64,000 nt of DNA from an uncultured Prevotella sp. GTDB taxonomy: Bacteria; Bacteroidota; Bacteroidia; Bacteroidales; Bacteroidaceae. The DNA is taken from contig CAMOGW010000001.1 in assembly GCA_946614435.1 (NCBI GenBank), positions 62,001-126,000 on the forward strand, in the 5' to 3' direction. The notes under the pieces were generated by a model, which ran no database searches, was not told the DNA's origin, and saw only the letters and a list, made by a program, of their open reading frames with translations. This document shows positions 58,748 to 64,000 of this stretch, piece by piece (the first letter of the stretch is position 1; each line of letters starts with the position of its first letter). The position numbers were made by a program, and so were the translations under genes.

Positions 58748-59173
58748 TCACTGTTGGATAAGCGCGAGGGCTTTCCTGGCCGTGAAGGATACCTCGTACT
58801 TACTGGCGTGGGCATCCCCGTCCGGCAGTCCCGTAGAGCTGCTGACCTTGACGGTGGGGTATGGCCGTTCCTTGCTCCCGATGAGATAAAGCCTGTCCTC
58901 GTCCGCTGTGTTGATGACGAAAGCAGGATAGTCGGTCGTCGGCACCGTGTCCAGTGAGCTGAACGACAGTTTCACCTTTTCAACACAGCAGTTGTTGTCA
59001 AATGACTGCTCCACCTCACAGACCGCCTCACCGTTCAGTTTCAATTCGGTGGGGGCCTGTGTCAGTACCACGGGGATTCCGACGGCAGCGCGGAAGACCA
59101 CATCGTCGGGAAGGAAGCTGCGTGGTATGTACCACACCTTCCTGATGCCGGGGAGAGAAAAACACTTGCTCAT
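58748..59173 (-). CDS. Hypothetical phage protein, head-tail region
   Basis: 141 residues from ATG 59173 (an upstream TTG is also possible). Beta-rich throughout (VWYIPRSFLPDDVVFRAAVG, VEKVKLSFSSLDTVP, ASKYEVSFTARKALALIQQ). The C-terminus resembles small tail-completion or stopper proteins in secondary structure, but no family is recognised. It is followed by the prohead protease after about 105 bases that contain the protease promoter. Confidence 0.5.
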   Translation of the reverse strand: MSKCFSLPGIRKVWYIPRSFLPDDVVFRAAVGIPVVLTQAPTELKLNGEAVCEVEQSFDNNCCVEKVKLSFSSLDTVPTTDYPAFVINTADEDRLYLIGSKERPYPTVKVSSSTGLPDGDAHASKYEVSFTARKALALIQQ

Positions 59174-59251
59174 CTTCTTATTCAAGGAAAGTAGTATCTG
59201 TCAAAACTTTCAAAGGAATCAAACCTTTCAAATCCCTTCGGAAAATCCCGT

Positions 59252-59728
59252 TCAAGTCGGGTGATTTTTCTTTCTGTTTTTTGTCAGGTAGATATTTCTC
59301 AGCCGCTGGTAGATCTTTGCGATCGTATCCCAGCAAGTGCCGTCTTCACGGATGCCCCGTTGCTCCATGAAGAGGTAGATGAGGTCTTTCTGCTGCTTGC
59401 CGATCTTCCCGAAGTCCTGCAGGAAGTCCCACACATCAAGGTCGAAGTCGTCCTTGATCCTGCCGACGAGCGCACGTTTGCCAGTCTCGGTGATGTAGTT
59501 GTACGTCCTTGGGTCGTGCGACTTGCTGTAGGGGATGCACACGGCCACCTCGTCCTCCTGCTGACGCGGCGGCAGCACCCCTTCCGGCTGTGGTACCGTG
59601 GCCCTCTGCAGCAGCTTGCTTTCGATGGAGCCGCGTATCAGGTTGACGGGGTTGGAACCTCCATGACGGTGTATGAACCACTGTCGGAGGTACGAAGGCA
59701 TTTTCAGATAAACACAATATTCGCTCAT
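59252..59728 (-). CDS. Hypothetical phage protein
   Basis: 158 residues. Contains MPSYLRQWFIHRHGGSNPVN, an 'LRGSIESKLLQRATVPQPEG' type segment (here RGSIESKLLQR), CIPYSKSHDPRTYNYITETG and a helical C-terminus with KQQKDLIYLFMEQRGIREDG. Basic residues and helices suggest DNA- or protein-binding, but no family is recognised. It is the first gene of the leftward structural block. The next gene starts 79 bases on. Confidence 0.5.
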   Translation of the reverse strand: MSEYCVYLKMPSYLRQWFIHRHGGSNPVNLIRGSIESKLLQRATVPQPEGVLPPRQQEDEVAVCIPYSKSHDPRTYNYITETGKRALVGRIKDDFDLDVWDFLQDFGKIGKQQKDLIYLFMEQRGIREDGTCWDTIAKIYQRLRNIYLTKNRKKNHPT

Positions 59729-59792
59729 TTACAATTTACTTTAGAAGTTGCCGACAAAGTTACTAAAAATCAACCATATAACAAATTTCTCG

Positions 59793-60728
59793 CTACTCAT
59801 TTACTATTAAGTATGCCTTATTCGGAGCACAAGTAAAGATGTTGGCAGTCCTGTAGATGCCCACCTTGCCGTTTGACACCCCGAACATATATGCAGCCTG
59901 TCCATCAGGCACGAGGATCCGGGCGAAATCCCCAAGTGCCCCCTTGAAGAGATTGCCCGTGACGGCATTCTCCCTGTAGTTGCTGCTTCGTCCCACAGGC
60001 GCAATAGCCGTTGATGACGTACCACCTTGCGACACGATGAGGAACCCAGTATCAGAAGGCACGTATTTCACCTGTTTGAAGATGAACTTCCCGTCATCGA
60101 ACCCGGTGGCGATGAAAGCCTTCAGTGTCGGTGTTGCGGAAAAGTCCAGCGGCACCGTTGAACAGAACGTACACATGCCGTTCGTGACGTTCACCGGCTC
60201 ATACTCCTTGATCGATTCGATGACTATCCTGTTGATGACTGTCTCAGCCTCTCCCCTCTTCCACTTGTTCAGCACACAGAGGTTTCCGGCGCTCGTCACG
60301 GTATATGCCGTTCCTGATGCGATGGGGTCGAAGTTGGCTGTCAGTTCTGCCATTCTGGCCGTGCTTGATATATGGAACTGCAAGGCCGCGCCAGTACCTG
60401 AATAGTAGAAAGTCACCCTGTCCCCGGGCGTGAGGTTGAGCACATACATCTTCTGGTGGTCGTGGAAGTCGCACAGGCCGCCAGTTGAGAGCAGAGAAGG
60501 ATAGGCACTGGCCGCATCGAAGGCAATTTTATTGCCGAAGAGTCCAGCCCATTCCCCCGTCCAGTAGACGTAGTTGCCTCGGACATCCTTATGACCCTGG
60601 TCGATGCGGATGGTGGTAGAGGGATGGTTTGTCATGAAGTCGTAGGTCAGCACCTTTCCGGCTTCCATTGTCACGCTGCCCATCAGGAGCAAGGTCATGA
60701 GGGTAAACAGTCTGATAAAGGTTTTCAT
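59793..60728 (-). CDS. Secreted protein, possible cargo
   Basis: 311 residues with a signal peptide (FIRLFTLMTLLLMGSVTMEA then GK). The mature N-terminal half (TYDFMTNHPSTTIRIDQGHK, YVYWTGEWAGLFGNKIAFDA) is beta-rich and carbohydrate-binding-like in style, and the C-terminal half holds TGFDDGKFIFKQVKYVPSDT, GFLIVSQGGTSSTAI and ANIFTCAPNKAYLIVNE. The latter is the kind of repeat seen in exported Prevotella/Bacteroides proteins. TACCTTTG on the minus strand near 60780 is its promoter. It is probably a lysogenic-conversion gene next to the lectin gene; a virion role is less likely because of the signal peptide. Confidence 0.6.
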   Translation of the reverse strand: MKTFIRLFTLMTLLLMGSVTMEAGKVLTYDFMTNHPSTTIRIDQGHKDVRGNYVYWTGEWAGLFGNKIAFDAASAYPSLLSTGGLCDFHDHQKMYVLNLTPGDRVTFYYSGTGAALQFHISSTARMAELTANFDPIASGTAYTVTSAGNLCVLNKWKRGEAETVINRIVIESIKEYEPVNVTNGMCTFCSTVPLDFSATPTLKAFIATGFDDGKFIFKQVKYVPSDTGFLIVSQGGTSSTAIAPVGRSSNYRENAVTGNLFKGALGDFARILVPDGQAAYMFGVSNGKVGIYRTANIFTCAPNKAYLIVNE

Positions 60729-61001
60729 ATAGAAGAAAGTTTATGTTAATACATCCCGACAGGTCGGGTTACCATTGGCAAAGGTAGCTTTTGCGTATCT
60801 TCTACACCAAGACAAAAATTTTATTATAGATGGATATTTTCCGCAAATTGTGATATAGTTTCATAAAAAAATATTACCTTTGCCTGTGATTTCAGAATTG
60901 ATTTGACTGTTCAAATGGAACTACATGATCGTATGAATCCGCTTGCAAAGACCAACGTAACAAATAGTACAGTTATAGAACCTGTTTTTAAAAAGAATAA
61001 T

Positions 61002-61544
61002 ATGAAAAGATTACTAACAATCGCATTGTGCATCTTTCTCGTTTTTGAATGTTCTGCACAAGATAAAGAATATATAATCGCTACATACTTGGATAAATAT
61101 GTCATTGATGTAGTAGACGGAAAATTCTATAATGGTGCATATTTACAGCTTTGGGAATATTATAAAGGCAGTCAGAATCAGCAATTTAGAATTTGGAAAA
61201 TAGACGAAAACAGCGATTATATTATCATACATTGTGCAAATGGCTTTAACTGGGCTTTCGACGTTACTGATGGGAATGTATATGATGGTAACAGAATACA
61301 AATTTGGGCTCCATTTCCAAATAGCAATAACCAGAGATTCCGTATGCAAAAAAATAGAGATGGAAGCTATTTTCTTCATAGTGCATTAAATGACAACTTT
61401 GTGTTAGCCGCTGAGACTTTTCAAAATGGAGCTCGCATTGTTTTAAAAAGATTTGATGGCTCTGTAAATCAGAAATGGATGATTGCAAGTATAGGAAGCA
61501 CATTGTGGACTTTTTTTAATAACCATTATGGATTAGTCAAATAG
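61002..61544 (+). CDS. Secreted ricin-type beta-trefoil lectin domain protein
   Basis: 180 residues from ATG 61002, chosen because it places a signal peptide first (LLTIALCIFLVFECSAQ, cleavage after SAQ). The mature protein is one beta-trefoil with three repeats, each ending in a QxW-like signature: GSQNQQFRIWK, SNNQRFRMQK and VNQKWMIAS. Aspartate/asparagine sites (DVVDGKFYNGAYLQLWEY, DVTDGNVYDGNRIQIW) fit galactose-type binding. The promoter TACCTTTG lies at 60875-60882. It is AT-rich and transcribed against the phage genes, hence probably cargo that lets the host or phage bind glycans. Confidence 0.8.
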   Translation: MKRLLTIALCIFLVFECSAQDKEYIIATYLDKYVIDVVDGKFYNGAYLQLWEYYKGSQNQQFRIWKIDENSDYIIIHCANGFNWAFDVTDGNVYDGNRIQIWAPFPNSNNQRFRMQKNRDGSYFLHSALNDNFVLAAETFQNGARIVLKRFDGSVNQKWMIASIGSTLWTFFNNHYGLVK

Positions 61545-61718
61545 AGATAATAATGATAATAATGAATTATGACCTTCTAGAAAAAACAGATGTCTTCATA
61601 GGTAAAGTGCTACGTAGAGACTTGGCGTTTCTTATCAAATGAAACCTTCCCCGTGTCTGCCTACTTCTTAGAATACCTACCAGCGAAACCGATTTGTACT
61701 TCATACATTTTGGGAATG

Positions 61719-61742
61719 AAAAAACGGCTCCCGGAGGAGCCG
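61719..61742 (-). terminator. Terminator of ardA
   Basis: Stem CGGCTCC (61725-61731) with GGAGCCG (61736-61742), followed on the minus strand by six T, 17 bases after the ardA stop. Region 61545-61718 between it and the lectin gene shows no gene. Confidence 0.85.
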
Positions 61743-61758
61743 CTTCGTGCCGTGCCGC

Positions 61759-62376
61759 CTACTCTCTGCGGAACACCATGCCGTCCGTGAAGTAGTAATC
61801 CTCGATGAAGAGATCACGGGCGTATGCCTTATAGTCAAAGTAATAAGAGAGACGGCCCATCATGCCAACGAGATCATAGCACTCATCAATGATGTGCTCT
61901 GCGAAGGCCTCCTCAGAATCCCACTTACCCATGTAGCGATCCTTGAAGCTGTCGATACTGTCATTGCTGAAGGCATCGACAAAAACTTCGTAGGCCTCCC
62001 TGTTCTCATCATCCAGCTCGGCATATTCCATAATCTTGTCGAACGTGTCCTTATCGATACCGCTTTCCGAGTACCAGGCACTGGGGAAGCATTCATAATC
62101 CTGATACATCAGTTCGGGATCCTCCTCATCGGCGTGAAGATTGTGGCATACCTCCATGAATGTGGCATAATCGCCGCACTTCGTCAGATCGACCCACATA
62201 CCGAAGAGATTCCCGTCATTGTACTTGCGGTAAGTACCTACATAGACGGCAGGCTGCTCATCCTTGTAATCATACATGTAATCCTCCACCGACATCTTCT
62301 GGAAGGCGAGCTTACCGAGATAATTCTTCTCCTCCTTAGCGAGGCGCTGAAACTCTAATGACTTGTTGTTCTGCAT
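61759..62376 (-). CDS. ardA: ArdA antirestriction protein
   Basis: 205 residues, very acidic (many Asp/Glu throughout). ArdA proteins mimic bent DNA and inhibit type I restriction enzymes, protecting incoming elements. The family pattern is clear: AVYVGTYRKYNDGNLFGMWV at the start of the first domain, DYECFPSAWYSESG, then FVDAFSNDSIDSFKDRYMGK and an acidic C-terminus (YARDLFIEDYYF). It is transcribed leftward from control module B and ends at its own terminator. Carriage beside a type III-like system suggests that the element both attacks others and shields itself. Confidence 0.92.
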   Translation of the reverse strand: MQNNKSLEFQRLAKEEKNYLGKLAFQKMSVEDYMYDYKDEQPAVYVGTYRKYNDGNLFGMWVDLTKCGDYATFMEVCHNLHADEEDPELMYQDYECFPSAWYSESGIDKDTFDKIMEYAELDDENREAYEVFVDAFSNDSIDSFKDRYMGKWDSEEAFAEHIIDECYDLVGMMGRLSYYFDYKAYARDLFIEDYYFTDGMVFRRE

Positions 62377-62412
62377 AACTTTAAGAATTTGATTGTTTAA
62401 CTTTCAAGTGAT

Positions 62413-62621
62413 GTCCTCTGTGTAGAGGACTTTTTACGATGCCTCAGAAAGTGAGCGGGGAGAAGTACGCAAAGTGCAAGGAATGGCACAGAAAGTTTTA
62501 GGAATACCGTATTTTCTTTAGCCTTGGCGTGAAGAAGAAAATGCGGAAGGTTGCCGAAAACTTTGTGTAGCCATAAGGAGCCAGTGACTGGTACTTGCAG
62601 GGTACGCCCGCCTTAACTTTG
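62413..62621. promoter_or_regulatory. Control module B with + strand promoter (homologous to 26190-26407)
   Basis: From left: hairpin GTCCTCT-GTGT-AGAGGAC (62413-62430) followed by TTTTT (a terminator for + strand RNA), TTTTTACG, GCAAGGAAT, inverted repeat ATTTTCTT (62511-62518) with AAGAAAAT (62535-62542), AATGCGGAAGG, CTTTGTGTAG, GAGCCAGTGACTGGTACTTG, and a promoter with TTG at 62595-62597 and TAACTTTG at 62614-62621. The order and key words match module A, while the stem arms differ and still pair. Confidence 0.6.
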
Positions 62622-63289
62622 CATCGGAAAAGCCTGGCACACGGCAAGAGGAATCACGTTAAACAGTCAGATTCGTTATGCAGGATGTCATGAGAAGAGA
62701 AAGCCGGACAGACAACGGGAAGAACACGGCAAGCCGACAACAGAGAGAAAGGTGGTATCAGAAACTGTGATTACGGACAGAGCAGACCCGCCATAGATCA
62801 TCTTACCGCACAGCAATGATATAGGAGCATCCATGTGGGGCGAGAAGTGCAGCGCACAGACACTATAGAGACTGTCACCACAATTAGCCGATGGGGAGAA
62901 TAGACACTGCAGGATTACGCTTCCCCCTGCCTGTATCAGAAACACGATGAGCACACATCGACCCTACCGATGAAGCCGACGGATGATGACAATGAGGCCA
63001 GACGTACCAATATTCTTATGTCTTCGATGACAGCGACAACCTTCAAGACCATAGCAAGGCAAGTGCTTTCTGAGACGGCACACGGAGCCGCCAAGACTAA
63101 CGAGTGCCACGCTGGCAATGGGTCATGTCACTACTTTGACTGTCGGCATCGCCTATTCCAAAACAAGAGATTGCCACTACACAGACGGCCACCTGTCACT
63201 TGCAGAGAGGCACGGCACCAAGTGGCTCTACAGGGAGCTTGTACCGAGGAAAATGTTTTCACGCGCACACACACGAATACCCTTAAAAC
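62622..63289 (+). other. Interval downstream of module B without a clear gene
   Basis: About 670 bases. Short + strand frames occur, some linked by ATGA overlaps (near 62946 and 62967), and a longer frame starts at 62970 (MKPTDDDNEARRTN). That frame degenerates into repetitive sequence when it runs through the TTGTGCA region, so I do not call it. A structured RNA or small ORFs are possible. Confidence 0.35.
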
Positions 63290-63549
63290 GGCGCACAACA
63301 CTGCACAACACTGCACAAACAGAACTAACAAGCTGATTTTCAGGTGTTTGTGTTCTCTTTTTAGTTGCACAAAACCCAATAATCTTTGTGTAAATGAGTA
63401 TTTTTTTGTGCAAATCTAAATTTTTGTGCAGAATTTGTGCAGTCTTGTGCGGAATTTGTGCAAATCCATCTGTTTTTGTGCAGATGCGAAATGCCTTTAT
63501 TTACAGGCGTTTCCGAAGATTTGTGCACCGTTGTGCAGTGTTGTGCGCC
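63290..63549. repeat. TTGTGCA iteron-like cluster bounded by a 19-bp inverted repeat
   Basis: GGCGCACAACACTGCACAA at 63290-63308 is the exact reverse complement of 63531-63549. Between and within these arms the heptamer TTGTGCA or a one-base variant occurs about ten times (around 63367, 63407, 63424, 63436, 63445, 63457, 63475, 63521 and in both arms). The centre is AT-rich. GC-rich CGCGCAC-type runs flank it on both sides. This is the look of an iteron-type replication origin or a multi-site operator. Region 63550-63685 beyond it has no gene. Confidence 0.65.
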
Positions 63550-63685
63550 ATTTTTACGCGCGCGCACGCGCAAGAGAAGTTGCGAATGATTTCAAAAAAA
63601 AGAGTCCCAGACGCTTCACAGCGGCCAGGACCCGGCAGAAAATACATGCTATGATTACAAGATTATATCAATGTCTGTCAGTCTT

Positions 63686-64000
63686 TCAGAAGATTTCACT
63701 TTCTTTATAGACAGCAGGCTTTTCGTCTTCATCATCCTGTTCCATGCGGTCAGCTTCTACAGACGAGAATCTTTCAAGACTCAAGCCATACCTTGTTTTC
63801 AGTATCTCATAGTCGAAACACAGGAAGCGGTCGAACTTGTATGCTGGTGCCAGCTTCATGATAGGATTGTTCAGCTTGTCGAACATCGGTTTCCCTGCAG
63901 CATCTTTTGCCTGTTCCTCGACATTCTCAGGCACCCCGTCCTTCACGGCCATATACCGCTCTGACGGCTTTACGCCCAGATAGGCGCTGCATGTGGTCAG
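63686..64000 (-). CDS. Hypothetical phage protein (5' end beyond window)
   Basis: The frame is open to the right edge, so only the C-terminal 104 residues are seen, including SAYLGVKPSERYMAVKDGVP upstream of an internal ATG at 63952. The visible part is charged, with MKLAPAYKFDRFLCFDYEIL and TRYGLSLERFSSVEADRMEQ, and an acidic end (DDEDEKPAVYKESEIF). I recognise no family. It lies just beyond the iteron-like cluster; a replication or regulatory role would fit that place but is not shown by sequence. Confidence 0.5.
   Translation of the reverse strand: MTTCSAYLGVKPSERYMAVKDGVPENVEEQAKDAAGKPMFDKLNNPIMKLAPAYKFDRFLCFDYEILKTRYGLSLERFSSVEADRMEQDDEDEKPAVYKESEIF

Noticed and set aside
59793..60728. 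Tail fibre assignment for the 311-residue protein
   Set aside because: A clear signal peptide and its own promoter argue for an exported cargo protein rather than a virion component.
62970..63419. 149-residue + strand frame starting MKPTDDDNEARR
   Set aside because: The start is plausible but the frame runs through the inverted repeat and TTGTGCA cluster, giving low-complexity Thr/His/Asn sequence; kept only as a possible short ORF.

Overview
The window is a Bacteroidales chromosome carrying most of a large integrated phage; a Prevotella-like host is my best guess from style alone. Promoters throughout follow the Bacteroidetes pattern (TTTG about 19-20 bases upstream of TAnnTTTG). The integrase has the IntDOT-type active site, with no canonical first arginine. 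Several exported proteins have Bacteroidetes-style signal peptides. No database search was possible, so all names rest on motifs and context. Coordinates are read by eye and may be off by a base for short sites.

Layout. 1-1375 is host DNA: the 3' part of a PP2C-like phosphatase gene, tRNA-Arg(TCT), two identical tRNA-Lys(CTT) genes and their terminator. The integrase gene (1646-2794, +) follows. Nearly everything to its right reads on the minus strand and forms a tailed-phage genome (probably siphophage) that runs past the right edge of the window. In transcription order (right to left) the phage backbone is: prohead protease (ClpP-like), major capsid protein, two paralogous tail-tube-like proteins, a phosphoribosyltransferase-like protein, a PLD-like protein, small and large terminase, [22-kb defence island], tail-related protein, portal, head-tail proteins, holin-like protein, amidase, candidate unimolecular spanin, tape measure and a tail-tip protein that converges on the integrase.

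The island (27.4-49.8 kb) splits the usual terminase-portal neighbourhood. It is one co-directional, tightly spaced block. Two WYL-domain regulators come first, behind a perfect 12-bp inverted repeat overlapping their promoter. They are followed by a GIY-YIG plus EVE-like protein, a PLD-like/SNF2 helicase, a DUF4391 protein, two type III Mod methyltransferases that differ mainly in their central recognition region, a TIR protein, one type III Res subunit, a GNAT-domain protein, an RpoA-CTD-like protein and a membrane-anchored UvrD/Rep (helicase IV-like) helicase. Small membrane proteins sit between the core genes. The natural reading is an inducible, multi-component type III restriction-modification-like system with one nuclease/helicase subunit serving two methyltransferases.

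Other cargo includes UmuDC, a secreted protein, a C39/papain-like protease, a DUF4406-like protein, a ricin-type lectin and ArdA antirestriction. Two cargo insertions are bordered by diverged copies of the 3' end of the interrupted phage gene (14763-14970 and 18255-18404), which suggests a repeated mode of cargo gain.

Non-coding DNA is unusually rich. 9.17-9.70 kb is a nine-unit 55-bp tandem array. About 9.9-12.23 kb (around the small lipoprotein gene) is packed with stem-loops, GNRA loops, internal duplications and covarying paired arms on the + strand, and looks like a large ornate structured RNA. Two diverged copies of a 210-bp control module (26.19-26.41 and 62.41-62.62 kb) end in + strand promoters. 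63.29-63.55 kb holds a TTGTGCA iteron-like cluster bounded by a 19-bp inverted repeat, possibly a replication origin.
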